A stretch of DNA of 18,481 bases from Syntrophaceae bacterium UBA7544 (GCA_002479215.1 DLME01000243.1:1-18481), one strand, 5' to 3'. Positions 7,526 to 15,139 are shown, numbered from the stretch's first letter. Numbers and translations: made by a program. The notes: generated from the sequence alone by a model not told the origin.

Positions 7526-7636
7526 TTCCTGAAATGTTGTTTTTCTTATTTTCTCAATTCACGCAACATTTCAATCGGAAATAATTAAAAAATTGCTGAA
7601 CTCTAACTTAACATGTGGTACAAATATCGAGGGTAG
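7526..7636. repeat. Dispersed hairpin repeat, copy A
   Basis: The first 55 bases form an inverted repeat: TTCC + TGAAATGTTG (7526-7539) pairs with CAACATTTCA (7564-7573) + GGAA (7577-7580), leaving ATC bulged. The tail (7581-7636) holds CTTAACATGTGGTACAAATATC. Copy B (8686) matches the 55-base hairpin almost base for base, and copy D (10865) matches the whole 111 bases more loosely. The copy ends 64 bases before the lipoprotein start at 7701. Confidence 0.7.
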
Positions 7637-7700
7637 GTAACCCATGAACAGGACTAATTGCGAAAAATTTCAAACAGCATAAAATTAAGGAGCTACTCCA

Positions 7701-8489
7701 ATGCAAATCAATCGGTATTCTAATGTCCTTTTGATCTCCATTCTAGCACTTTTTTTTATTTCGACTATAGGTTGTGTGCATCTGGATTTCAAACTAGCAC
7801 ACAATGAATGGACAGCAATCCAACCCATTTACAAAATGAAATTAGGAGTACTGAACTTTGAAGATAAAAGAGCGGATGATGAAAAAAACTTTGATGATTA
7901 TCTTAATACCAAAGAATTGGCAAAGCAATATACTCAGTATCTAGCGGAAGATTTGCAAAGAAGCAATATTTTCACAGAGATTATTTATATTGATAATAAA
8001 GATAGTAATATTCAAAATATTTATGGTGTTGATGCCATCATGGCGGGAGAAATCAAGAGATTATATTTCAAAAGTAGCTTCTCTGCATGGAATTTGTGTT
8101 ACATCGTTGGGGGAGAATGGTGGGTTTTTTTCAATCTTCTTGGATTGCCTATACCTCCCTTTGTCGGTTTGTATCAAACAGAATCCACAATATCCGTAAA
8201 AATATATGTTCCATCTGAGAAAACTGATTTACTTGAAGATGTAGCCTACCTAGGTGATGAATTTTATAGTCCTACGACATTTTGGTATCATCTCGCGACT
8301 GAAGGAAAGTTGAATGAATTAATGCAGGCATTACGCGAATCGACTAGGAGATTAGGTACACAAATATCAAAAAATTATAGACTCAGGGAAATAACAAGCA
8401 AAACGAAATTTGATTCTAATAATAAGTCGGCTAAGTCAACCAAATCACCAACTGAAATACAAACACCAACAAGTGACACCGGCAAATAA
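7701..8489 (+). CDS. Unrecognised lipoprotein
   Basis: A 262-residue protein with a clear lipoprotein signal (hydrophobic residues 8-22, lipobox STIGC with C25), so it is probably anchored in the outer membrane. The segment MKLGVLNFEDKRADDEK, followed by a helical AEDLQRSNIFTEIIYI and then VDAIMAGEIKRLYF, resembles the N-terminal fold seen in CsgG/TolB-N/GNA1162-like lipoproteins. I cannot name the family. A hydrophobic, proline-containing stretch lies at 141-158. The last 27 residues are Ser/Thr/Lys/Pro-rich and look unstructured. AAGGAG lies 10 bases before the ATG. Base composition is visibly more AT-rich than in mltD or the Fe-S genes, consistent with acquisition. No neighbour suggests its role. 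Confidence 0.75.
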   Translation: MQINRYSNVLLISILALFFISTIGCVHLDFKLAHNEWTAIQPIYKMKLGVLNFEDKRADDEKNFDDYLNTKELAKQYTQYLAEDLQRSNIFTEIIYIDNKDSNIQNIYGVDAIMAGEIKRLYFKSSFSAWNLCYIVGGEWWVFFNLLGLPIPPFVGLYQTESTISVKIYVPSEKTDLLEDVAYLGDEFYSPTTFWYHLATEGKLNELMQALRESTRRLGTQISKNYRLREITSKTKFDSNNKSAKSTKSPTEIQTPTSDTGK

Positions 8490-8510
8490 TGTAAGGGCAA
8501 CTCCAATAAG

Positions 8511-8532
8511 GAAATTGTCTTCTTTCAATTTC
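8511..8532 (+). other. Weak hairpin after the lipoprotein gene
   Basis: GAAATTG (8511-8517) pairs with CAATTTC (8526-8532) around an 8-base loop, 21 bases after the lipoprotein stop. AT-rich and without a T run, it is at best a weak terminator or 3'-end stabiliser. Confidence 0.3.
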
Positions 8533-8560
8533 ATCACCTGATTAAAATTGGCAAATATTC

Positions 8561-8579
8561 TCCTGTAATGTTGTTTTTC
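8561..8579. repeat. Dispersed hairpin repeat, partial copy C
   Basis: TCCTGTAATGTTGTTTTTC matches the left arm and adjoining loop of copies A and B. The right arm is absent, so this copy is truncated. It lies only about 107 bases before copy B. Confidence 0.5.
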
Positions 8580-8685
8580 CGATTCAGCGCTGCTGCTTTT
8601 TACGTTACTCTTTTTTGATCCGTAATCCTTAATTCTGACAACTGCTCACTTCTGAACAGTAGTAGATGTTTTCAGCAAACATTTC

Positions 8686-8745
8686 TTCCTGTAAGGTTGT
8701 TTTTCTTATTTTCCCAATTCACACAACATTTCACTCGGAAATAAA
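8686..8745. repeat. Dispersed hairpin repeat, copy B
   Basis: Starts TTCC at 8686 and ends GGAA at 8737-8740, the same 55-base spacing as copy A. The loop (TTTTTCTTATTTTCYCAATTCAC pattern) and right arm CAACATTTCA are nearly identical to copy A. The left arm (TGTAAGGTTG) carries two substitutions that break the stem. It has only the hairpin part of the repeat, not the TGTGGTACAA tail. Confidence 0.7.
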
Positions 8746-8866
8746 TGACTATCACCTTTATCAAGGCCTTGAATACTCTTGGGATGAATACATCCAGACA
8801 TAAAATCCACTTTGAACGGTTCATAAATCCAAGCCCCCTGCTTTGTAAGAGGTAATGATTTTTCTC

Positions 8867-8896
8867 TTGACAAATTTCAGAATGTGTGTTTAACAT
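8867..8896 (+). promoter_or_regulatory. Sigma-70 promoter for the 8931 gene pair
   Basis: Perfect TTGACA at 8867-8872 and TAACAT at 8891-8896 (4 of 6 matches), with an 18-base spacer, ending 34 bases before the ATG at 8931. Confidence 0.55.
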
Positions 8897-8930
8897 ACTT
8901 AGTAATACATACATAAAGGAGGTTCTCAAC

Positions 8931-9386
8931 ATGAAAAGAATCGATGAACTTGAAAGAGAAATCGGCCTGCAAATTAAATTTGCTCAGGAAGGAAAGGATT
9001 GGGCGAAGGTAACTAATCTTGGTATTCTGGGTCAGGAACTGAAAAAAGCAAAAGAGGAGATAGAACGCATTGAAAAAGTTATTTCTGCGCCTCAAGTCCT
9101 TCCTTTGGAAGGCAAATCAGTGGAAGTGGAAATAACCAAAGGTGCTCTAAGCCAAAATTATTTACCACTGACCAAAATGAAAAAAAATAATCTCCTTCCC
9201 ACCGACGGGAAATCATTCTTTGTCGAAACTTCGGTGGGGTTCTCTTTCTCAACCGAGATAACAGGTAATATGTTATCAGCAAGAGGAAAAACTCGTGAAT
9301 TTTATGAAAAAATAGGTATAAGGGCAGGAGATAAAATCATTTGGAGGCAGATTGACCCTTACAAATATCATCTTTCAAAATTATAG
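8931..9386 (+). CDS. Unrecognised 151-residue protein
   Basis: The start is set at 8931 because AAAGGAGG lies 6 bases before it. An upstream in-frame ATG at 8886 has no ribosome site and falls inside the promoter. Residues 1-50 are charged and probably form a helical hairpin or coiled coil (ELEREIGLQIKFAQEGKDWAKV ... ELKKAKEEIERIEKVI). The C-terminal half is beta-rich and ends FYEKIGIRAGDKIIWRQIDPYKYHL. A phrase of this type, 'f..lgi..GD.i.w..i.p..Y.l', occurs at the ends of small beta-barrel, DNA- or effector-binding domains. This is not enough to assign a family. No signal peptide or membrane segment. It is probably transcribed with the next gene, 26 bases downstream. Confidence 0.72.
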   Translation: MKRIDELEREIGLQIKFAQEGKDWAKVTNLGILGQELKKAKEEIERIEKVISAPQVLPLEGKSVEVEITKGALSQNYLPLTKMKKNNLLPTDGKSFFVETSVGFSFSTEITGNMLSARGKTREFYEKIGIRAGDKIIWRQIDPYKYHLSKL

Positions 9387-9412
9387 GGTTCATCCAATGG
9401 GGGTAATAAAAA

Positions 9413-9694
9413 ATGACGAAGAAAACGAAGAAAATGTTACGTTTTGGTCTTGACTTCCGCGCAATGCCAAAGGAGACTCTTGCTGGCCCTTCCTGTGCAT
9501 GGTTATATCTTAAGAAACGCGACCCTGGCCCCATGAAGGGGGATTTTCCTTTACAGCCCGAACGTATTTATTTAACGCCATACTGCGATTCCATCATTGA
9601 GTTTGAATATCAGATTAACTGTCTCAAGAAAGATATCGATGCCATCCTCAAGGAGGCTAAGAGAAAATTCGACAAGGTGGAAGAATCACGGTAG
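9413..9694 (+). CDS. Unrecognised 93-residue protein
   Basis: A short soluble protein with a basic start (MTKKTKKMLRFGLDFR), a middle rich in Pro, Cys and aromatic residues (PSCAWLYLKKRDPGPMKG ... IYLTPYCDSIIEFEYQ), and a charged helical C terminus likely to form a coiled coil. GGGGGT lies about 9 bases before the ATG. The mixed composition and tight 26-base spacing behind the 8931 gene support a real gene in a two-gene unit. I do not recognise the family and see no catalytic motif. Two of its three cysteines (C28, C58) lie beside aromatic residues. Confidence 0.62.
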   Translation: MTKKTKKMLRFGLDFRAMPKETLAGPSCAWLYLKKRDPGPMKGDFPLQPERIYLTPYCDSIIEFEYQINCLKKDIDAILKEAKRKFDKVEESR

Positions 9695-10040
9695 GGTAAA
9701 AAAAGTCCGGGTCGCCTTCGAGAGGCTGAGGGGTGCACCATTGACACGAGACAGGTAATAAAGATCAATTTATTGTTCAGCAAGGCAATGCAGCCGACTC
9801 GTTATACTCGCGGTTGATTTTAATGTTACTCTCTTTCAATTGGTAATGCTCAGTTTTCCCCGTTTCATGAATCTATTGACTCGTAGGTGTATTCAGCAAG
9901 AATAAATAGAGATCAAATCTTTATTCTTGACAATTGATAATTGAATGCACGTCAAATTTTCGCCATCTTGAACTTTCCCTGCTGTTGTTTATTTTTTACG
10001 TAGTTTTCCCGCACACAAAGTATTACCTTTGTGGTTAGTA

Positions 10041-10093
10041 TTTCATTGACACACAAGACCATTCTTCATAATATATACTCCCACTTCAAAAAC
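10041..10093. repeat. Diverged repeat-like segment G, overlapping the DUF4337 promoter
   Basis: TTTCATTGACACACAA here matches TTTCATTGATACGCAA at 10761 in 14 of 16 positions. A downstream phrase ATACTCCCACTTCAAAA also aligns with ATGCTTCCGACTTGCAAA there. The two segments lie on either side of the DUF4337 gene. Confidence 0.45.
10046..10074 (+). promoter_or_regulatory. Sigma-70 promoter of the DUF4337 gene
   Basis: Perfect TTGACA at 10046-10051, a 17-base spacer, and TAATAT at 10069-10074 (4 of 6). The ATG lies 30 bases downstream with GGAGG in between. Confidence 0.55.
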
Positions 10094-10104
10094 TGGAGGA
10101 GAAC

Positions 10105-10692
10105 ATGGCAGAAATAGAACTACCCAATCCTGAAGAACTCGAAGAAAAAAGTCGCAATTCTTTCGGCAAAAAGGTCGCTCTTTTCACAGCAATCTATGCT
10201 GTTATTCTCGCAATATGCGCCCTGGGCGGTAACAACTCCATGAAGGCAATGCTGCTCGCCCAGCAGGAGGCCAGCAATCAATGGGCATATTATCAGGCAA
10301 AGAATATCAGGGAATATCTGAACAAAATAGAAAAGGACCGGCTGGAGACACAGATAGTGGAACGCGGTAATACCATGAAACCGGCGGCGCTCAAATACTA
10401 CAAGGTGGAAATACAAAAGGTATCGGCTGAAGAGGCCAGGCTATCGAAAGACAAACAGGCAATATTGGTAGAGGCAAAAAAGCAGGAACACGAACGCGAC
10501 GTAAACAGGGCCAAGGACCCTTATTTTGATTTCGGTGAAGCGCTGCTGCAGATAGCTATAGTAATGTCATCTGTCGCGATCATAGCCAACTCGCGGCAGA
10601 CATTCTTTTTTTCGATTGGTGCAGCCGTGCTCGGTTCCCTCATTACACTCAACGGCTTTCTGCTGCTGTTCCGAGTGCCGTTTCTGCATTAA
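10105..10692 (+). CDS. DUF4337 family membrane protein
   Basis: A 195-residue protein with one membrane helix near the N terminus (about 24-42), a long charged helical middle (about 45-140) likely to form a coiled coil, and two closely spaced C-terminal helices (about 146-163 and 167-189). The stretch NNSMKAMLLAQQEASNQWAYYQAKNIREYL after helix 1 is characteristic of DUF4337 proteins, whose function is unknown. GGAGGAG precedes the ATG by 4 bases. It appears monocistronic and lies between two repeat-like segments. Confidence 0.85.
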   Translation: MAEIELPNPEELEEKSRNSFGKKVALFTAIYAVILAICALGGNNSMKAMLLAQQEASNQWAYYQAKNIREYLNKIEKDRLETQIVERGNTMKPAALKYYKVEIQKVSAEEARLSKDKQAILVEAKKQEHERDVNRAKDPYFDFGEALLQIAIVMSSVAIIANSRQTFFFSIGAAVLGSLITLNGFLLLFRVPFLH

Positions 10693-10755
10693 CAAAAAGT
10701 GATGCCCTGTTGCTTCCTTTTGGATAAAGGAGGAATGGGAACGTCCCTTCGCCGA

Positions 10756-10807
10756 CAACATTTCATTGATACGCAAAGGTCGCCCAGCATATGCTTCCGA
10801 CTTGCAA
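10756..10807. repeat. Diverged repeat-like segment F
   Basis: Starts with CAACATTTCA, identical to the right arm of copies A and B, and continues TTGATACGCAA, matching the segment at 10041. It links the hairpin repeat and the 10041-type segments into one loose family. Confidence 0.45.
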
Positions 10808-10864
10808 ATCATCAAAACATTTTATTCAGTTAACTTGTAGGCGGCAACAAGAGCATTAATGTCT

Positions 10865-10974
10865 TTCCTGAAATTGTTTTTTTCTATCCAGCACCTTCGC
10901 ACATTATTTCAATCTGAAATAATCAAGAACACCCGGAATTTCCACTTAAGATGTGGTACAAGTATCCGGGATAG
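10865..10974. repeat. Dispersed hairpin repeat, copy D
   Basis: Aligns with copy A over the whole length: TTCCTGAAAT start, ATTTCAATCTGAAATAATCAA middle, CTTAAGATGTGGTACAAGTATC tail. The hairpin arms have decayed, but the tail now carries its own dyad CCCGGA...TCCGGG. Copies A and D both lie upstream of a gene (lipoprotein and kinase). Confidence 0.65.
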
Positions 10975-11208
10975 ATCAGTTTTAAGATATCTCTGATTTA
11001 GGTTTTTATCGGGTCTTTACGAATAAACTTCTGGAAAAAAATGTGAATCAGCAGTATAATAAAATGCATTTCAGCTGGGAAACAAATCCGGGGATTGCCG
11101 AAAATATCAATCAAGTAATCACCAGCGTCTGAAGCCCAATTGTTTTTTTCTAATGCATCGGCTGTTGGCAAAAGACCTGATTTATTTCAGGTAGGCAATG
11201 GTTTTCTT

Positions 11209-12693
11209 ATGATCGAAACCGATATTCAGAAGCGCGAAACGAGAAACCTGTGGGTGGCGCTTGCTATTACCATTTCCATAGGTGTATATCACCTGCTCTT
11301 CAATATTATTTTGTCCTTACAGTATATCTCAGATCAATACGCTCAATGGGTGAGCAACCTGATGTTCTTATGGATACTTGCTCTGTTATGGATTACTTAC
11401 CGGCGCTGGCGCAATGCAGTCCAGCGGCAAAGAGAATTACGCAATATTCTGACAAGCATCAGCACGGAAGTTATCATGGTCGTTGATTCCTACCGCCGGA
11501 TTCAGATGGTCAATGAAAGTGTAAATATTTTTGGTTTTTCTCCAGAGGAGGTAGTGAAAAAGACGACGGATTTACTCTACCTCGACCGCCGGGTGGATAA
11601 AGACCGTCCCACCGAGATACGCGATTCTATTGATAAGGTTGGCTTTCACATCGGACGGGCAACTGGCCAGAAACGCACTGGCGAAACTTTCCCCTTGGAG
11701 ATTATGACCGCAGCGCTCAAGGGGCGCGAGGGTGTTGTTGTCGTGATCAGGGATATCACCGAGAGAAAGCGTGCGGAGGAAGCAATTCTTCAGGCAAAAC
11801 AGACTTCAGAATTCGCCAATGAAGAGAAAAGCAAACTGCTTGTACAATTGAACAAAAACCTCCAAGAATTGAAAAGCCTGGAGGCGCTACGGGATAACCT
11901 GACGAACATGATCGTTCATGATATGCGCAACCCGTTGCAGGCTATCCTTTCTTCTGCTCAACTCCTTGAAATGTTCAACAAACCGACGATGAGTGAAAAA
12001 AATAAGGCGAAAATAAAAGATATTGTGAGCCAGTCCAAGCTATTGGCGACCATGATCAATTCGCTGTTGGATGTAAGCCGGCTGGAGGCCGGGGTGTTAC
12101 CTCTCGACAAGAAGGTTCATGATTTGGTGCTTTTGGGCAAAGAGGCAGTGGAAGAAATTGGCTCATTGGCGGCTAATGACCAAATTTTTTTAGATGAGCC
12201 TGGATATGATTCTTTTGTTGAATGCGACCATGATATAATAAAACGTGTGGTTGTTAATCTCTTGGCCAATGCGATAAAGTTTTCGGCCAAAGGAAAACAA
12301 ATTCACGTTGCTTTCTCCCGCGATGATTCATTCGGTCGGCTGATGATAACGGATTCCGGTCCGGGTATCGCACCGGAGTATCATGAGAAAATATTCGAGA
12401 AGTTCTGGCAGGTCGACAGCAATAAGCACAAACAAATGCACTCCAGCGGCCTCGGCTTGACGTTCTGTAAACTGGCGATAGAGGCGCATGGCGGTACCAT
12501 CGGTGTGGAAAGCGAACTGGGCAAAGGAGCCAAATTCTGGTTTAAAGTTCCTGTTGCAGCGCTTCCTTCTGTAACCGGAACTCCGGTAACGGCGAAATCA
12601 GTTTACACGATGCCTGCAATAAAAACAAATCGTAAAAAACAGTCCAACCTTCCAAAGATGAAACAAAAAAGAGATGTGAAGAAGTTTAAATAG
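11209..12693 (+). CDS. PAS-domain sensor histidine kinase
   Basis: The frame is open from a TTG at 11140, but I prefer the ATG at 11209 (494 residues), which has a weak AGGTAGG upstream. The protein starts just before its first membrane helix (about 14-37), with a second at 47-67, so there is almost no periplasmic sensor. A PAS/PAC domain follows (about 77-187, ending VVVVIRDITERKRAEEAI), then a coiled linker and the HisKA domain with phosphoacceptor H237 in IVHDMRNPL. The ATPase domain has N-box VVNLLANAIKFS, G1 DSGPGI and G2 SSGLGL. The C-terminal 30 residues are lysine-rich. No response regulator is adjacent. The next gene, 26 bases downstream, encodes a winged-helix Fe-S protein and is probably cotranscribed. 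The PAS domain may sense a cytoplasmic cofactor or redox state. Confidence 0.9.
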   Translation: MIETDIQKRETRNLWVALAITISIGVYHLLFNIILSLQYISDQYAQWVSNLMFLWILALLWITYRRWRNAVQRQRELRNILTSISTEVIMVVDSYRRIQMVNESVNIFGFSPEEVVKKTTDLLYLDRRVDKDRPTEIRDSIDKVGFHIGRATGQKRTGETFPLEIMTAALKGREGVVVVIRDITERKRAEEAILQAKQTSEFANEEKSKLLVQLNKNLQELKSLEALRDNLTNMIVHDMRNPLQAILSSAQLLEMFNKPTMSEKNKAKIKDIVSQSKLLATMINSLLDVSRLEAGVLPLDKKVHDLVLLGKEAVEEIGSLAANDQIFLDEPGYDSFVECDHDIIKRVVVNLLANAIKFSAKGKQIHVAFSRDDSFGRLMITDSGPGIAPEYHEKIFEKFWQVDSNKHKQMHSSGLGLTFCKLAIEAHGGTIGVESELGKGAKFWFKVPVAALPSVTGTPVTAKSVYTMPAIKTNRKKQSNLPKMKQKRDVKKFK

Positions 12694-12719
12694 TGGCAAA
12701 TATTTGAAGGAGATTTTTT

Positions 12720-13778
12720 ATGAAAGACGTTTATCAAAACCTTGCCCGGCATCTGGATAACCTTCCGGCGGGCTTTCCGGCGACAGAAACCGGCGTGGAA
12801 ATTCGGATCCTCAAACGATTGTTTACCCCCAAAGAAGCGGAGATTGCCGCGAGTCTCGGGATGATGCCGGAGACGGCTGCGGCCATTGCCGAGCGTTTGA
12901 AAATGGATGAAAAAGAGCTTGAGACTATTCTGAAAGATATGTCCCTGAAGGGGCTCATTTTCAGAGCCGGCAAACCCGGCCAGCCACTTTACATGAATGC
13001 TCAGTTTGTGGTGGGAATCTGGGAATTTCAGGTGAAGAGATTGAATCTGGATCTGATCAAGGATTTCAACGAATATGTCCCTTACATGCTGAACAAAATC
13101 TGGGTTGAACCAAAAACCAAACAGCTGCGGGTAATTCCGATTTCGCAGAGTCTTTCCTCAGATGTTGCCACCATGCCTTATGAAGAAGCCGAACAAATTA
13201 TCAAAAACCAATCCAAAATTGTGGTCGCACCTTGTATCTGTCGAACCGAACACAAAATGGCTGGTAAAGGCTGTGATCGGCCGGTTGAAGTCTGTCTGTC
13301 ATTCGGTACTCAGGCTTATTATTACGAAGGAAACGGCTTGGGAAGAAATATTAGCCAGGAAGAAGCGCTCGAAATTCTGGCAAAGGGCAGGGAGGCAGGT
13401 CTAGTTCTCCAACCCGCAAATTCTCAGAGACCGGCCGCCATCTGCATGTGCTGCGGATGCTGCTGCCAGGTCTTGAAAAATCTGAACAACCTTGAGGAGC
13501 CTGCTAAAGCGGTGAACAGTAATTTTTACGGCGAAGTATCCGCTGACGATTGCACCGGATGCGGGGTTTGTCTGGATTGCTGTCAGATGAAAGCCATCGT
13601 GGTCGATGATATTGCGCAGATAAAAAAAGAACGCTGCATCGGCTGCGGTCTTTGTGTAACTTCGTGCGCCTTTGAAGCCATACACCTTGTAGAAAAAGCG
13701 CCCGCAGATCGCTGGACGCCCCCGGCCAATGTCGTGGAAACCTACATGAATATCGCCAGAGAACGCGGAAAAATGTAA
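12720..13778 (+). CDS. Winged-helix/multi-cysteine/2x[4Fe-4S] ferredoxin protein, paralog 1
   Basis: A 352-residue soluble protein. Residues about 27-85 resemble a MarR/TrmB-type winged helix (TAAAIAERLKMDEKELETILKDMSLKGLIFRAG). The central domain holds C172-x-C174-R, C185 and C192 (C-x6-C in CDRPVEVC), then CMCCGCCC at 242-249. The C-terminal part has two ferredoxin motifs: C278-x2-C281-x2-C284-x3-C288 and C306-x2-C309-x2-C312-x3-C316. The first lacks the usual proline after the last cysteine. Two further paralogs lie within 2.6 kb. Its job is unknown. It could be an electron carrier or, given the helix-turn-helix-like start, a redox-responsive regulator. GAAGGAG precedes the ATG, and the kinase gene ends 26 bases upstream. 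Confidence 0.88.
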   Translation: MKDVYQNLARHLDNLPAGFPATETGVEIRILKRLFTPKEAEIAASLGMMPETAAAIAERLKMDEKELETILKDMSLKGLIFRAGKPGQPLYMNAQFVVGIWEFQVKRLNLDLIKDFNEYVPYMLNKIWVEPKTKQLRVIPISQSLSSDVATMPYEEAEQIIKNQSKIVVAPCICRTEHKMAGKGCDRPVEVCLSFGTQAYYYEGNGLGRNISQEEALEILAKGREAGLVLQPANSQRPAAICMCCGCCCQVLKNLNNLEEPAKAVNSNFYGEVSADDCTGCGVCLDCCQMKAIVVDDIAQIKKERCIGCGLCVTSCAFEAIHLVEKAPADRWTPPANVVETYMNIARERGKM

Positions 13779-13790
13779 GGATAAGTAAAA

Positions 13791-14783
13791 TTAAATCGGA
13801 ACAAAATCCGCCGCTCTAACTTCTTTGAGCTTTATTGCTTCCGTGGGGCACGAAACAGTGCAGACGCCGCAGCCGAGACACTTTTCCACATTGACAAAGG
13901 CCAGATCGTCATTCACGGAAAGGGCGTCGAAAAAGCAACGCTCCAGGCAGGCTTCACAGCCCGAACACAAATCAGGATCAACTACGGCCTCAAAGCGGCT
14001 GGGAGCAACCCATTTTTTTGGCCCCTTCATGACAGACCAGTTCAAACAGCAGTCCTTACAACAATTGCAAATAACGTGGCCGACAACCTGGCGATTATCG
14101 GCGACATGAACGAGTCCCTCTTCCTCGCACCTTTTCATTATTTTCATGGCCTCGCTCTTGGATATAGCTCTCCCCGTACCACGCTCTATATTGTATTCGG
14201 CGGCGCGATCCACCTGCATACAGACTTCCAGAGGTTTCCCGCAAGCGCCATCGATAACGCGGCATGAACACCTGGTAACGGACAGGGTTTTGGCATTCTC
14301 GATGATTTTCACCACATCATCATAGGCAAGAATCCGTGATTCCGGCTCGATGCCTTCGTTGACGGGGACGACCCGCATGATGGAACCGGGCACAAATTCC
14401 ATGACTGTCCGTCCATATTCCGGCCATTCCTTCTCCATATACTCTTTCCAGATATTAAGGATGTCCCTCGATATTCCGGGGGTAAGAGACGTGGAATCGT
14501 GCATTTGGGGAATGTTCTTAACACGATAGAACTTTAACTCCCCGCCTTTTTTCGCTTTGAATATAAGCCCTTTGTTAAATAATGTTTCCATCATGGTTGT
14601 AATCGTGCCTGCAGAGAGCCCAGTTTTCTGGGCGAGTTCTTCGGCTGTTGCCGACGGTGCGGCGACAAGCAATACTCTGGCCTCATCATCGTTGACCAGC
14701 GCCTCAAATATCTTCGGGATCAAGGGAGATTTCCCTGCTCCGACCGCTTCCGCCAGTTGCCGGCAAAGTTTCGTGTCTGTCAT
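13791..14783 (-). CDS. Winged-helix/multi-cysteine/2x[4Fe-4S] ferredoxin protein, paralog 2
   Basis: A 330-residue protein on the minus strand with the same plan as its neighbours. It has a winged-helix-like region at about 34-88 (TAEELAQKTGLSAGTITTMMETLFNKGLIFKAK), then C172-x-C174-R, C181 and C188 (CGKPLEVC), then CNCCKDCC at 239-246. Two canonical ferredoxin motifs follow: C273-C276-C279-C283 and C302-C305-C308-C312-P. It lacks the sixth cysteine seen in the CCC cluster of the other two. AGGAGG lies 8 bases before its ATG. It is convergent with paralog 1 (12 bases between stops). Its promoter must lie in or beside the inverted-repeat element at 14813-15139. Confidence 0.88.
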   Translation of the reverse strand: MTDTKLCRQLAEAVGAGKSPLIPKIFEALVNDDEARVLLVAAPSATAEELAQKTGLSAGTITTMMETLFNKGLIFKAKKGGELKFYRVKNIPQMHDSTSLTPGISRDILNIWKEYMEKEWPEYGRTVMEFVPGSIMRVVPVNEGIEPESRILAYDDVVKIIENAKTLSVTRCSCRVIDGACGKPLEVCMQVDRAAEYNIERGTGRAISKSEAMKIMKRCEEEGLVHVADNRQVVGHVICNCCKDCCLNWSVMKGPKKWVAPSRFEAVVDPDLCSGCEACLERCFFDALSVNDDLAFVNVEKCLGCGVCTVSCPTEAIKLKEVRAADFVPI

Positions 14784-14812
14784 TTAGTTATCCTCCTACT
14801 CAATATTTAATA

Positions 14813-15139
14813 CCAATTCTAACTCAAAGCGCTATCTTTGTTGGCAGCGTCGTCGGCTTCCTCGACGTATGTACAACGCGTGACCTTTAGGTTATACACT
14901 CTGTTTCTGAAACTTGGGTCTCATTACCCTCCGCTGCGCGGGATAATTCGATCAGCAAACTTCGGTGCACTTCATTTCTGAAGTTTGGGTCTCATTACAA
15001 TATAGCCCCACTTAGCTTCGCACGTGGGATAATTCGACCAGCAAGTTTTAGCGCGCTTCGCTTCTGAAACTTGGGACTCATTACAACTTACAGATATTAC
15101 TGCACTGCGTTTGTAATATCTGAGTTTCATTAGAATTGG
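14813..15139. mobile_element. MITE-like structured repeat element with 10-bp terminal inverted repeats
   Basis: CCAATTCTAA (14813-14822) and TTAGAATTGG (15130-15139) are perfect terminal inverted repeats enclosing 307 bases without a gene. Inside, the phrase TTCTGAAACTTGGGTCTCATTA recurs with small changes starting at 14905, 14976 and 15062, and a degraded fourth copy sits at about 15119. GGGATAATTCGAYCAGCAA occurs at about 14940 and 15027. A perfect 10-bp hairpin CAGATATTAC/GTAATATCTG (15091-15100, 15113-15122) lies near the right end. I saw no convincing target-site duplication. This fits a non-autonomous transposable or REP/BIME-like element rather than a tandem regulatory array, though it separates two divergent paralogs and may affect both promoters. 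Confidence 0.65.

Larger units (their letters stand above)
9695..10104. other. Gene-free stretch before the DUF4337 gene
   Basis: No coding region seen. It holds a TTGACACGAGACAGG segment at 9741 that resembles the TTGATACGCAAAGG (10766) and TTGACACACAAGACC (10046) segments of the repeat-like copies. Near its end lie one such copy and the promoter of the next gene. Confidence 0.4.
10693..11208. other. Gene-free stretch between DUF4337 and the kinase
   Basis: It contains a small hairpin (TCCTTT-tggat-AAAGGA at about 10713-10729), a repeat-like segment at 10756 and repeat copy D at 10865. No tRNA or coding region was recognised. The promoter of the kinase gene is not evident. Confidence 0.45.

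Noticed and set aside
8886..8930. Upstream in-frame ATG for the 8931 gene
   Set aside because: It lies inside the -35/-10 region and has no ribosome site, whereas the ATG at 8931 has a perfect AAAGGAGG.
7526..10974. Integron cassette array with attC sites
   Set aside because: The repeats lack RYYYAAC/GTTRRRY core sites. Several genes have their own promoters, and no integrase is visible.
11140..11208. TTG start for the histidine kinase
   Set aside because: No ribosome site precedes it, and the extra 23 residues do not look like part of the domain. The ATG at 11209 directly precedes the first membrane helix.
14905..15122. CRISPR array
   Set aside because: There are only three recognisable repeats with uneven 71- and 86-base periods. 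Parts of the spacers are themselves repeated, the set is enclosed by terminal inverted repeats, and no cas genes are nearby.
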